From assembly GCA_902168225.1 (NCBI GenBank), contig CABHOW010000117.1, positions 1-42,542 on the forward strand: DNA of 42,542 nucleotides. Direction: 5' to 3'. Shown here in pieces: positions 8,162-16,851 of this stretch. Origin of the DNA: an uncultured Flavihumibacter sp. Lineage in GTDB: Bacteria > Bacteroidota > Bacteroidia > Chitinophagales > Chitinophagaceae. Every line of letters begins with the position of its first letter. The first letter of the stretch is position 1. The notes under the pieces are model-generated. The model ran no database searches. It worked only from the letters and a program-made list of their open reading frames with translations, and was not told where the DNA came from. The position numbers were made by a program, and so were the translations under genes.

Positions 8162-11074
8162 TTAAAATTTATCCGGGAATAGTGAATGTAGCCAGGCTTC
8201 ATAGGCTCCTGTATCTTTTTTCTTTCTTAATAAAGCCATATTGGTGGTGCTGATGATATAAAAACGGTATTTATCGGCATCGAGCCAAGGAATAATTCTT
8301 TGCGAAGCAATTGGCTTGGTTTGGTCTACATAAGTAGTAGCTTCTGCAGCATTTATAAATGGTCCTATTAATAAATACTGCGTACTATCGTTTACAGATA
8401 TTAATTCAATAGGAATTCTTTTCGGGTAAAAGCGTTCTTGGTTAAAGCGGTTGAATGCATTTCTTCCCTCAGAACCATAAATAGGGTCTACCCGTTTAAG
8501 GGAAACAACTACATATTGTGTATCAGCCGCATTAAAAATATATTGTTCAATAGCAGGCGCTGCTGGCGGTATAATAGGAGAAACCGTTGGTGCTGCATTT
8601 TTTAAAACCTTGTTTGTAGGGTTTGTTATACTATCTTTTTTCGGAGCCGAAATTTTAGTTGTATTTGTTTCGTTGAGTTCTACATTTCTGGTAGGTATTT
8701 CTTCGGGCTTATCTATCTGTAAATTGGTTAAATAGTCTTCAATTTCTTTTCTTCTATTCAATGCATCAATCATGGTTCTGGCTTTCTTGGCCATTTCTGT
8801 ACCGCTAAAATTGGCAGCTAATTGTTGTAGCCGCTGAATCGCAGTACTGTCGTCTTTTTGTTTGATATAGTATATAGACTCTATAAATAGTAATTGGGGG
8901 GTCCAATAGGTTTTACCGTACTGTTTGTCGGCTGCCAGTTTTCTTTGTTTAGCTTCTTCAAACTGGCCTGATATAAAACGTTCATAGATATCCTGATAAA
9001 TTTGTTCCTCTTTGCTTATTTTTTTAACAGGCTCTTTGTGATATTGGGCTGTGTATTGGCTAGTGGGGTAGAAGGATATTAATTCTTTTCTTTTTTCGGA
9101 GGCCTTCTCCGGTTCGTTATTTTTTTCATAGGCTTGCGATAGCTGGTATAACAGTTTATCGTCTAAGCCCCCTTCGGGGAAGCGTTTTTGCAATTCCTCA
9201 TAGCAAGCGATGGCTGCGGGATAATCACGTAAATAATATTGAAAAGTATAACCGTTGCCACTAAGTGCTTCTTTAATTTTTTTGTTTGATGCGGCAATTT
9301 GTGAGCTGCTTATGGGTAAGTTGTTGAATAAGGATTCATACGATATGTCTGCTTTTGTATCCGTAGCGGCGACAGCAGTGGTGGTTGGCACTACATCATT
9401 GAGTGGAATATTTACATTCAATGACCTGTCTACAGCCGATTGGCGCCTCCAATTATCAATATTTGGTCTGGTTCCCCAGCGATTTTGGAATTCGTTTATT
9501 CCTTTTGTTTTTAAGGTATTATTTAGGAAATAAAATTCTCCGGTAGTGGTTTGAAACAGATCAACAGGAGCGGTTGTTGCAAAGGGATTGCCATAACTAG
9601 GCTCATTGGTAAGTTCTTTGATACCTCTCTCTTTGCGTAGTTTTTTTAGTACGGCTGTGATATATTTTTCTCTTTCGATACTTGGTAAGGAGGCAATTTT
9701 TTGTAAACTGTCTTCTTTTTGTATCAATCTTATATTATCAACTATGGTATTAAGTTTATCTTTCCTGCTATTAACTACTTCTTGTTCATTTGGTTTTAAA
9801 TAAGTGAGTTGAATACTATCATAAAAGGCCCCTGAGGAAGGGTAGTTTTTCATATTATAGTAAACATCTGCGAGTAAATAAAAGCTTTTGTTTTGTTGAG
9901 AAGGGTTGTTATCATTATTGGCCAAACTTTTTAGTAATAATTTTTCTGCTGCCTGTTCATTCTTTCTGCTGTGTTCGAGGGTAGCGGCTGTATAATATAA
10001 AATATCCCAGTATGCCGCATACTTATCCTTACGTGCCATTTGCAGAATCTGGTTCAAATTTTCTTGCAATGCATTAGCTTCCTTACCTGCCAGTAATCGA
10101 ACAATATTAAGTCGAGCATAAATTTCCATTACAGGATCGGTAGTATGATCAATCGATTTTTTATACCAACTGATAGCTGCAGAATCTTTTTGTGATTTTT
10201 CGTATAACTGAGCGGTCAAATATTCCCATCTGGCTCTACTAAATTTATCGGGTGCCTTAGATAAGGATTGCTGAATATAAAAAGCGGCGCTATCGTATTT
10301 GGCCTCTTTATAATTGAGATAGGCTTGCATTTCATACCAATCGGTTCGTAAACGAGCAGGGAAATTTTTATCTGTTCTAATTAATTCTAATAACCCTGCT
10401 GCTTCTGTATTTTTTCCTTGCTCAATATAATTTCTTGTTTGCAGTAAAAAACTTTCATTTCTGGCGGGAGGATTGGCAGATATTTTTTGCCAGATATTTC
10501 TTTTTTCGTCACTGGTAATACTAAAAATACCGTTGGTATTGGATGAGTTGCTTCCTATAGGAATATCATAACCACCATCTTTTGGAGCGTATGCATAGTT
10601 GATAAACTGAAATACAAAATTGGCTGAATCAAAATTTTTTCGATGCAGGTATGCGTTGCCTAACAGTAAGTATAATCTATCTACCCAATCACTTCTTAAA
10701 TCATGCAACAAGATCCCCGCTGTACACTTGTAAATAATGGAGTCTATTTGTTGTTTAGCGGTTTCATCTAAGCTATAATTATAAAAAGAAAGCAAAGTGG
10801 TATAATCGTCTTTATATTGCTCTTTTGCCCTTGAAATAATATCGTTTAATCGATTGCTAGCGTTGAAGTAATAGTTGAATCTGGTAACTGTATTATTATA
10901 AAGCCTTTTTGGGATGGTAAATTTTTTATCGGTTCCTTTTTCAGCCGGGAGCGACCGATTTTGGTATTTCTCAGGTTTCTTCAGGTTTAAGTCGGTAGAA
11001 ACCTGTGAGATTCCGGAGCTATAAATGCTCAATCCGAATACAATCGATAGAAGGATGTGTTTTTTACAGTACAT
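8162..11074 (-). CDS. PorW/SprE-like TPR protein of type IX secretion / gliding
   Basis: About 970 residues with a Sec-type signal peptide (MYCKKHILLSIVFGLSIY region). TPR-like helical repeats run through roughly residues 90-450 and again 610-780, and a C-terminal domain follows a Pro/Thr-rich linker. The segment GEFYFLNN...FQNRWGTRPNIDNWR near 500-540 is the stretch I associate with PorW/SprE, a periplasmic component needed for type IX secretion and gliding in Bacteroidota. No lipobox cysteine follows the signal peptide, although SprE-type proteins are usually described as lipoproteins. The start at 11074 has a -7-like TATTTTTA (11083-11090) eight bases upstream; ATG 11101 is the alternative. 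It is divergent from the gene at 11125. Confidence 0.75.
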   Translation of the reverse strand: MYCKKHILLSIVFGLSIYSSGISQVSTDLNLKKPEKYQNRSLPAEKGTDKKFTIPKRLYNNTVTRFNYYFNASNRLNDIISRAKEQYKDDYTTLLSFYNYSLDETAKQQIDSIIYKCTAGILLHDLRSDWVDRLYLLLGNAYLHRKNFDSANFVFQFINYAYAPKDGGYDIPIGSNSSNTNGIFSITSDEKRNIWQKISANPPARNESFLLQTRNYIEQGKNTEAAGLLELIRTDKNFPARLRTDWYEMQAYLNYKEAKYDSAAFYIQQSLSKAPDKFSRARWEYLTAQLYEKSQKDSAAISWYKKSIDHTTDPVMEIYARLNIVRLLAGKEANALQENLNQILQMARKDKYAAYWDILYYTAATLEHSRKNEQAAEKLLLKSLANNDNNPSQQNKSFYLLADVYYNMKNYPSSGAFYDSIQLTYLKPNEQEVVNSRKDKLNTIVDNIRLIQKEDSLQKIASLPSIEREKYITAVLKKLRKERGIKELTNEPSYGNPFATTAPVDLFQTTTGEFYFLNNTLKTKGINEFQNRWGTRPNIDNWRRQSAVDRSLNVNIPLNDVVPTTTAVAATDTKADISYESLFNNLPISSSQIAASNKKIKEALSGNGYTFQYYLRDYPAAIACYEELQKRFPEGGLDDKLLYQLSQAYEKNNEPEKASEKRKELISFYPTSQYTAQYHKEPVKKISKEEQIYQDIYERFISGQFEEAKQRKLAADKQYGKTYWTPQLLFIESIYYIKQKDDSTAIQRLQQLAANFSGTEMAKKARTMIDALNRRKEIEDYLTNLQIDKPEEIPTRNVELNETNTTKISAPKKDSITNPTNKVLKNAAPTVSPIIPPAAPAIEQYIFNAADTQYVVVSLKRVDPIYGSEGRNAFNRFNQERFYPKRIPIELISVNDSTQYLLIGPFINAAEATTYVDQTKPIASQRIIPWLDADKYRFYIISTTNMALLRKKKDTGAYEAWLHSLFPDKF

Positions 11075-11124
11075 ATAACGCTTAAAAATACAGGTATTCA
11101 TTACCTTTAACAAGTTTTTGTACC

Positions 11125-11523
11125 ATGGATAAATTAACACCGGCCAATACTTTTAAGCGACTTCGAAATACTTACCGACTCGTTGTTATGAATGATGATA
11201 CCTACGAGGAGGTTATTACATTTCGATTGTCTCGCTTAAGTGTATATATTGGACTGAGCACTATTTTTGTTCTTCTAGTAGGGTTAACCATTGCACTCAT
11301 TGCTTTTTCCCCTTTAAAATATTATATACCCGGTTATGGTACCAAAGAGAGCAGAACAGCATTGCAACTATTGAAAATTCGTACTGATTCTTTGGAGCAA
11401 GATATAAGATACAAAGAACAGTACATTAATGGTGTTAAAAAAGTGTTATCGGGTAATATTACACCTGCCCAATTAGATACGGTGCCATTAAAAGAGCCAA
11501 AAACAGAGCAATCTAATTATTAA
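11125..11523 (+). CDS. Small single-pass membrane protein resembling the N-terminus of M23 peptidases
   Basis: 132 residues: a conserved-looking N-terminal stretch (KRLRNTYRLVVMNDDTYEEVITFRLSRL in outline), one membrane helix at about 40-62, then a short periplasmic part starting KYYIPGYG and a coiled-coil-like segment. This N-terminal layout is what I know from larger Bacteroidota M23 metallopeptidases that carry a LytM domain after it. Here the protein stops before any such domain, with no downstream frame continuing it: the next gene is a different membrane protein 10 bp on. It is either a stand-alone form or a truncated one. A TTTTTG box ends four bases before the ATG. Confidence 0.65.
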   Translation: MDKLTPANTFKRLRNTYRLVVMNDDTYEEVITFRLSRLSVYIGLSTIFVLLVGLTIALIAFSPLKYYIPGYGTKESRTALQLLKIRTDSLEQDIRYKEQYINGVKKVLSGNITPAQLDTVPLKEPKTEQSNY

Positions 11524-11533
11524 TAGATATTGG

Positions 11534-11908
11534 ATGATCAAGAAATTACAACCTGCATTTATCGTTTCTGCTTTAGTAATTGTATTCGCTATTTTATTGA
11601 TAACAAAAGTTTTTCTTACAGCCATTGATGGTAGAGTAGTACTCGTTGCCAATCTTTTACTTACTGCCATTTTGATATGGAATGTTTGGAGAAATTTTAA
11701 AGCAAGTGATGATAAAAACCCTCATGCTATGGTACGTGGCGTAATGAGTGGGGTAGTATTAAAATTATTCGTTTTGGGAGGTGCTGCTTTTATTTATTTG
11801 TATGTAGCCGGAGCTAGTAGAAATACCAACGCTTTATTTGTAAGTATGGCTTTATATATTATCTATACCTGGTTGGAAGTTCGCATTATTACAAGCCCAA
11901 AAAAATAA
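11534..11908 (+). CDS. Small four-helix membrane protein, function unknown
   Basis: 124 residues with about four predicted membrane helices (near 8-25, 31-50, 70-90 and 97-116), a basic N-terminus and a basic C-terminal tail (PKK end). I recognise no family with confidence; it recalls small AtpI-like or other uncharacterised Bacteroidota membrane proteins, but no diagnostic residues are visible. It sits 10 bp after the M23-like membrane protein. Its stop (11906-11908) shares one base with an ATG, and the SprT-like gene starts five bases on, so the three form a probable operon. Confidence 0.6.
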   Translation: MIKKLQPAFIVSALVIVFAILLITKVFLTAIDGRVVLVANLLLTAILIWNVWRNFKASDDKNPHAMVRGVMSGVVLKLFVLGGAAFIYLYVAGASRNTNALFVSMALYIIYTWLEVRIITSPKK

Positions 11909-11912
11909 TGGC

Positions 11913-12548
11913 ATGGCTAATAAAACCGAGCATCCAATGCAGGAGCTTAGTAAATTTTTACCGGAGGGTAGTTTTGATCCGGTAGTACAATATCTTCATC
12001 AATACAAAGTACATCTTACGGTTTCAAAAGCGCGCAAATCGGTATTGGGCGATTATAGACATGCTTTTCAGGGGAATAATCATCGAATAAGTATTAACGG
12101 TAATTTGAATGTATACGAGTTTTTAATAACCTTATTACACGAGCTGGCGCACTTGCTCACATTTGAGCAATATGGTCCCCGGGTGGCTGCACATGGTAAA
12201 GAATGGAAAACATGTTATAGCCGCTTACTTACCCATTTTGTTTCTTTACAAATTTTCCCACCTGATATCGAGAGCGAATTAAAGAAATCTATGAAAGCGC
12301 CTGCCGCAACTGCAAACGGGGAAGTGGCATTAATGCAGGTACTGCGTACCTATAATAAAAATGCACCATCCGGAAAAACCCTATTATCGAATTTACCGGA
12401 GGGTGCTTTATTTAAACTGGATTCAGGAAAAATTTTCCGTAAAGGACAACTCCGCAGAAAGCGTTATGAATGTATTGAGCTTAGAACCGGAGCTGTTTAT
12501 ACTGTGAGTGGATTGGCGGAAGTACAGCTGGTGGTGATTAGGAATTAA
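11913..12548 (+). CDS. SprT-like zinc metalloprotease domain protein
   Basis: 211 residues. The zinc-binding motif HELAH lies at 76-80 with a third histidine candidate at 94 (AHGKEW), the arrangement of SprT/Spartan-type domains. The C-terminal third (about 130-211) lacks the clear four-cysteine zinc ribbon of SprT itself and is basic with a KLDSGKIFRKGQLRRKRYEC stretch. SprT-like proteins are related to proteases that clear DNA-protein crosslinks, but the bacterial role is not settled. Its stop codon (12546-12548) lies inside the first heptad of the repeat array at 12542, so the last few residues are read from the repeat. Confidence 0.75.
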   Translation: MANKTEHPMQELSKFLPEGSFDPVVQYLHQYKVHLTVSKARKSVLGDYRHAFQGNNHRISINGNLNVYEFLITLLHELAHLLTFEQYGPRVAAHGKEWKTCYSRLLTHFVSLQIFPPDIESELKKSMKAPAATANGEVALMQVLRTYNKNAPSGKTLLSNLPEGALFKLDSGKIFRKGQLRRKRYECIELRTGAVYTVSGLAEVQLVVIRN

Positions 12549-12625
12549 GAATTAGGAATTAAGAATTAAGAATTAATAACTCATAACTCATAATTCATAA
12601 TTCTTAATTCCTAATTCATAACTCT
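12542..12625. repeat. Palindromic heptad array between convergent sprT-like and sucC genes
   Basis: Five GAATTAA-type units (12542-12576) are followed directly by seven units of the complementary type TAACTCA/TAATTCN (12577-12625). Two 20-nt arms, 12549-12568 and 12598-12617, are perfect reverse complements, so the transcript from either strand can fold into a long hairpin. The array touches the stop codon of the SprT-like gene and ends five bases before the sucC stop, filling the whole gap. Confidence 0.85.
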
Positions 12626-12629
12626 TCCC

Positions 12630-13841
12630 TTAAGCTACTGCTTTCTTCACCAAATCCGCTGCTTCACTCAATTGAATGGCTGATTGTACTTTCAACCCGC
12701 TTTCGTCGATCAATTTTTTCGCTTCAACAGCATTGGTTCCCTGTAAGCGAACAATGATAGGGATATTGATATTGCCTAATTTATTATACGCCTCAATAAC
12801 ACCTGCCGCAACACGGTCACAACGAACGATACCGCCAAAAATATTGATCAAGATGGCTTTTACATTGGGGTCTTTCATGATAATACGAAATCCAGCCTCT
12901 ACTGTTTGTGCATTGGCTGTTCCGCCTACATCCAGGAAGTTGGCCGGCTCACCGCCACTCAATTTAATCATATCCATCGTTGCCATGGCTAATCCGGCGC
13001 CATTTACCATACAACCTACATTACCATCTAATTTAACGAAGTTAAGATTGTATTGTCCGGCTTCTACTTCTGTAGGATCTTCTTCTGTAACATCACGTAA
13101 TGCCGCTACATCGGGTTTACGCATAAGGGCATTATCATCAATATTCATCTTACAATCCACAGCTATTATTTTCTCATCGCTTGTTTTGAAGAGTGGGTTA
13201 ATCTCTAGCATTGCACAGTCTAACCCAACATACGCATTGTATAAGTTAGTTACGAATTTCACACAATTCTTAAAAGCTTCGCCGCTTAAACCAAGATTAA
13301 AGGCAATTTTACGGGCCTGAAAACCTTGTAGGCCACCACCGGGATGTACCCATTCTTTAAAAATCTTATCGGGCGTATGATGGGCAACTTCTTCAATATC
13401 CATACCACCTTCTGTGCTGTACATGATAACATTCATGCCTTTAGCCCTATCCAATAAAATCGAAAGATAAAACTCCTTTGTAGGGTTAGGGCCACTGTAG
13501 TATACATCCTGGGCTACTAAGATCTTGTTTACTTTTTTACCCGAAGGCCCGGTTTGGATGGTAACGAGGGTTCCACCCAATATATTTTTAGCAATATTCG
13601 CGATATCTTCTGCACTTTTTGCAACGGCTACCCCACGTTGCTCTGTACCTTCAATTTTTCCTTTTCCACGGCCTCCGGCATGAATTTGCGCCTTAACAAC
13701 GGCAAAACTATTACCGGTTTGTGTTTTTATTTGGCGATAAGCTTCTTCAGCCGCCATTACGGTATCTACTGCAATTCCTTCCTGAGTAGGAACATTGTAT
13801 TTTTTGAGTAATTCCTTTGCTTGATACTCATGTAAATTCAT
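12630..13841 (-). CDS. sucC: Succinyl-CoA ligase (ADP-forming) subunit beta
   Basis: 403 residues from ATG 13841 (MNLHEYQAKELL, the standard N-terminus); a TTG nine bases upstream is not needed. It has an ATP-grasp domain with GGRGKGKIEG near residue 53, the metal-site loop AMLEINPLF near 205-213, and a C-terminal CoA-ligase domain with ILINIFGGIVRCD near 330-342. With SucD it converts succinyl-CoA to succinate in the TCA cycle, making ATP. sucD is not adjacent, as is common in this phylum. The upstream 108 bp is shared with the divergent YceI gene. The 3' end abuts the heptad array. Confidence 0.97.
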   Translation of the reverse strand: MNLHEYQAKELLKKYNVPTQEGIAVDTVMAAEEAYRQIKTQTGNSFAVVKAQIHAGGRGKGKIEGTEQRGVAVAKSAEDIANIAKNILGGTLVTIQTGPSGKKVNKILVAQDVYYSGPNPTKEFYLSILLDRAKGMNVIMYSTEGGMDIEEVAHHTPDKIFKEWVHPGGGLQGFQARKIAFNLGLSGEAFKNCVKFVTNLYNAYVGLDCAMLEINPLFKTSDEKIIAVDCKMNIDDNALMRKPDVAALRDVTEEDPTEVEAGQYNLNFVKLDGNVGCMVNGAGLAMATMDMIKLSGGEPANFLDVGGTANAQTVEAGFRIIMKDPNVKAILINIFGGIVRCDRVAAGVIEAYNKLGNINIPIIVRLQGTNAVEAKKLIDESGLKVQSAIQLSEAADLVKKAVA

Positions 13842-13949
13842 ATGGAACAATTTTTGCGAAGATATGTTAAACCATCATTCAGAATTAATACTTTATTATT
13901 ATTGTTATAACATTAATTACCCTATTTTTATCATCTAAAAAAGAAACAC

Positions 13950-14525
13950 ATGAAAAAATTGCTTATTGCATTAGCCGGAACAGCACTAGTAGCCGGTTTA
14001 TATTCATTTACCGGCGTTAACAGTACTAAAGACGTAGTATCTTATACAGTGAATGCTGAAAAAAGCCGGGTAGACTGGATAGGATCAAAAAAGAATGATT
14101 ACCACACCGGCTATTTTGTAGTAAAAAGTGGCTCTGTACAGGTTGAAGGCGGTAAGTTAAAAGGTGGTGAGTTTGTGATTGATTTGGCTAACTTAAAAGT
14201 AACAGACCCAGGTGGTGGCGACAGACTAACTGGTCATCTTAAAGCTGCTGATTTCTTTGATGTAGCAAAATTCGGAGAAGCTACTTATAAAATTACCAAC
14301 GTAAACTATACCGGTGAGGGTACTGCTACTATTTCAGGTGTGTTAAATTTAAAAGGAGCCAGTGTTCCTGTAAGCTTTAACGCCTCTGTTCGTGGTACAG
14401 ATGACAAAGGTTTTTTTGGTGAAGCATTTTTTAGCTTAGACAGAACTTTATTTGGTATTAACTATGGTGTTGGTAATGTTGCTAAAGATGTACAAATTGC
14501 TGTACACTTATTCGCAACCAAATAA
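13950..14525 (+). CDS. YceI family periplasmic lipid-binding-like protein
   Basis: 191 residues with a clear signal peptide (MKKLLIALAGTALVAGLYSF region). The mature part matches the YceI lipocalin-like barrel: YTVNAEKSRVDWIGSK at the start, GGEFVIDLANLKVTD, LTGHLKAADFFDVAKF, and a closing NVAKDVQIAVHLFA strand. YceI proteins bind isoprenoid-type lipids in a periplasmic beta-barrel, and their physiological role is unclear. A strong terminator follows at 14544. Confidence 0.92.
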   Translation: MKKLLIALAGTALVAGLYSFTGVNSTKDVVSYTVNAEKSRVDWIGSKKNDYHTGYFVVKSGSVQVEGGKLKGGEFVIDLANLKVTDPGGGDRLTGHLKAADFFDVAKFGEATYKITNVNYTGEGTATISGVLNLKGASVPVSFNASVRGTDDKGFFGEAFFSLDRTLFGINYGVGNVAKDVQIAVHLFATK

Positions 14526-14543
14526 TAACATCAACATAATCTT

Positions 14544-14573
14544 AAAAGCGCTCCCTTATGGGGCGCTTTTTTA
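14544..14573 (+). terminator. Rho-independent terminator after the YceI gene
   Basis: The stem is AAAAGCGCTCC paired with GGGGCGCTTTT (11 bp with one G-U), with a five-base loop and a run of T. It starts 18 bp after the YceI stop and lies between that gene and the convergent DinB gene. Confidence 0.85.
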
Positions 14574-14589
14574 TTTTCCTGACCGTTAG

Positions 14590-15099
14590 TTATAAGTAGC
14601 GCTCTTCTACTATTTTTTTATGGTGCATGATATGACCGAAAATGATAAAGCCTAGTGCATTTGCTGTTGTGGACTTGTTGTTTGAAGTGCCTCTGTTATT
14701 TAGCTGTTCTTCCGTTAAGGACTGTATTAATAAATCGGTGCTTTTTCTTACTGCAATCAATTCTTCTTTCAATGAAATAAAACTTCTTTTAGAAGCTTCC
14801 GCCGATGCCGCATAAGCATCTTCTTCAAAACCGGGTAGCGCCGTTTGCTCACCTCTGGCGATACAAAGTAAACGATAACTCATAATACGTTCCGTATCGA
14901 TTACGTGTTGCAATAAATCTTTGATCGTCCACTTACCGGGAGCATAGGCATGATCTCCTTTTTCTTCCGGAATATTTACAAAGAAATAGGTAAGGGGGTG
15001 AGAGTAAGCCGTAACAGTGGTTTGCAGATCACTTGCATCAATTAAATTAATGTATTTACTGAAAAAGGCAGGGTAGTCGTTAATATGAGGTTTTGCCAC
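14590..15099 (-). CDS. DinB family protein
   Basis: Long frame of 192 residues; I place the start at GTG 15099, giving 169 residues that begin VAKPHINDYPAFF. The extra upstream residues would overlap the subtilase gene and do not look like the family. It is a four-helix-bundle DinB/YfiT-type protein with metal-ligand candidates in LLQHVIDTER and in GHIMHHKK near the C-terminus (H-x3-H pattern). The family includes thiol-dependent transferases, some linked to bacillithiol; the bshC gene in this window makes that plausible here but does not prove it. The GTG is four bases after the subtilase stop, so the two are probably one transcript. Confidence 0.8.
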   Translation of the reverse strand: MAKPHINDYPAFFSKYINLIDASDLQTTVTAYSHPLTYFFVNIPEEKGDHAYAPGKWTIKDLLQHVIDTERIMSYRLLCIARGEQTALPGFEEDAYAASAEASKRSFISLKEELIAVRKSTDLLIQSLTEEQLNNRGTSNNKSTTANALGFIIFGHIMHHKKIVEERYL

Positions 15100-15103
15100 T
15101 TTA

Positions 15104-16768
15104 TTATTTTTTTGAATTAGTTTTTTGCGAGGAGCTGCGTTGAAAATCATTTGCCAATACAACAGCATTATATGCGTTAACGATACCGCCTGTTTTACTC
15201 AAGCTGCTAAAAGATATTTCTTTTTCTTCACCTTTAGTATTCGGTAAAATAGTTTTCAAAGTAGGATCGGGAATACTCACTGATTGCTCAATTATTTTTT
15301 TAACATCAACAGCACTGAGGTTTGGATAATAAGAACGAATTAAAGCAGCTAAACCCGAAACGATGGGCGCCGCCATGCTTGTACCCTTTAAATTACCATA
15401 TTGATTTTTGCCGGGGAGTGTGGAATAAATTTTTACTCCCGGTGCAAATACATCCACTTCATTCCCACCATAATTGCTAAAATCTGCCGCCATACTACCG
15501 CATATACGATCATCTCCACTGGCTCCAACATTAATAAAGTTAGGCGCTTTTATTTTCCATGGTTTTAGCCAAGGGTTGGGATAGTTAGGTTCAGTATCAA
15601 TATTTTCAGCTTCATTGCCTGCCGCATGTATCAATAATACATCTTTATCCAAAGCATATTTCACAGCACTGTCTACCCATCTTTTTTCCGGTGAAAAAGA
15701 CTTTCCAAAACTCATATTAATTACTTTGGCGCCATTATCCACCGCATATCGTATAGCTAATGCCACATCTTTATCGTACTCATCTCCATCGGGCACAACC
15801 CTTAAAATCATCAATTTTACTGCATTGGCAACACCATCTATGCCAATACCATTATTTCTTTCTGCGCCTATGATACCGGTTACATGCGTGCCATGCATGG
15901 GACCATATCCCATTACATCATTATTACCATAAAATTTATCTGCAAAGTTGAAATAATCGTCGCCAATAATTTCAGGGCGTAAATTTTGAGGTGCTTTCTC
16001 CTTGGATTCAAAAGCGGTTTTCTTCCCTTCAATATATTCATCTAATTCGTTCAATACCGTTACATTTTTTTCTTCGGTATCAATGCCCATCATTTTCATA
16101 CAGGTTAAATATCCCAGCTTGGCTTCTTTTCCGGTTTTTGTAATCGGCTCAAATTTTTCTAATTTCTCACAAGTATATTCTTCACAACCCAATTCTTGTC
16201 TTAATATTTTATCATGGCGCTTTATAGCTTTAGCAGTAACCTCAATCATCATCACTTCCATTTGCTCCTCTGTGCTGAAGTTTAACTGTGATGCGGCCCG
16301 CTTCCACATACTGTAAATTTCTTTATCGGCAGCAGATAATACCGATGTATCGATAGACTTTCCCAAAAAACGATCTTTCCAACGATGATATACACGAGTT
16401 CTTTCATCGGCGGCTTTGCGTAAAATTTTACCGTCCTTTCCCCCTAAAAAATTCCATCCATACACATCATCTACATATCCATTTTTATCATCGTCTATTC
16501 CATTACCGGGAATTTCTTTAGGATTATGCCATAGTACATTTTTCAAGTCCTCATGTGCGGTATCTACCCCTGAATCTAAAACGGCCACAATTACCTGTTG
16601 CGGCGTTTTATTTTTTTCTTTTAGAAAATTGTAAGCTTTATTCAGACTGATACCATAGAACTTATCCGTTTGGTAATCCAGCAAATGCCAGCCTCGGGGA
16701 ATATCAGTTTGTGCAAACGAACAATAGAATGAACCCAGTAGATAAATAAGTAATGCACCACGCATCAT
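15104..16768 (-). CDS. Secreted S8 family serine peptidase (subtilase)
   Basis: 554 residues from ATG 16768 with a signal peptide ending near SFAQ. The catalytic triad is visible: Asp in AVLDSGVD (about 65), His in GPMHGTHVTG (about 292), Ser in GTSMAAPIV (about 463), plus the oxyanion Asn in HAAGNEAEN. About 225 residues separate Asp and His, much more than in subtilisin, and this insert carries several charged helices and four cysteines. It has no C-terminal type IX sorting domain; the protein ends soon after the peptidase domain in a polar SSSQKTNSKK tail. It is probably periplasmic or exported by Sec. It shares a transcript with DinB. Confidence 0.92.
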   Translation of the reverse strand: MMRGALLIYLLGSFYCSFAQTDIPRGWHLLDYQTDKFYGISLNKAYNFLKEKNKTPQQVIVAVLDSGVDTAHEDLKNVLWHNPKEIPGNGIDDDKNGYVDDVYGWNFLGGKDGKILRKAADERTRVYHRWKDRFLGKSIDTSVLSAADKEIYSMWKRAASQLNFSTEEQMEVMMIEVTAKAIKRHDKILRQELGCEEYTCEKLEKFEPITKTGKEAKLGYLTCMKMMGIDTEEKNVTVLNELDEYIEGKKTAFESKEKAPQNLRPEIIGDDYFNFADKFYGNNDVMGYGPMHGTHVTGIIGAERNNGIGIDGVANAVKLMILRVVPDGDEYDKDVALAIRYAVDNGAKVINMSFGKSFSPEKRWVDSAVKYALDKDVLLIHAAGNEAENIDTEPNYPNPWLKPWKIKAPNFINVGASGDDRICGSMAADFSNYGGNEVDVFAPGVKIYSTLPGKNQYGNLKGTSMAAPIVSGLAALIRSYYPNLSAVDVKKIIEQSVSIPDPTLKTILPNTKGEEKEISFSSLSKTGGIVNAYNAVVLANDFQRSSSQKTNSKK

Positions 16769-16851
16769 TGGCAAGTAGATTTTGTCTCAGCCTACAAATT
16801 TGCGGTTTCTACTTCAAAAAAAGTACAATAGCTGGTATTTTTAGGAAAATC

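Noticed and set aside
12676..13320. 214-residue frame antisense to sucC
   Set aside because: Lies entirely within a clear sucC gene; the translation has no recognisable domain and follows the sucC codon pattern.
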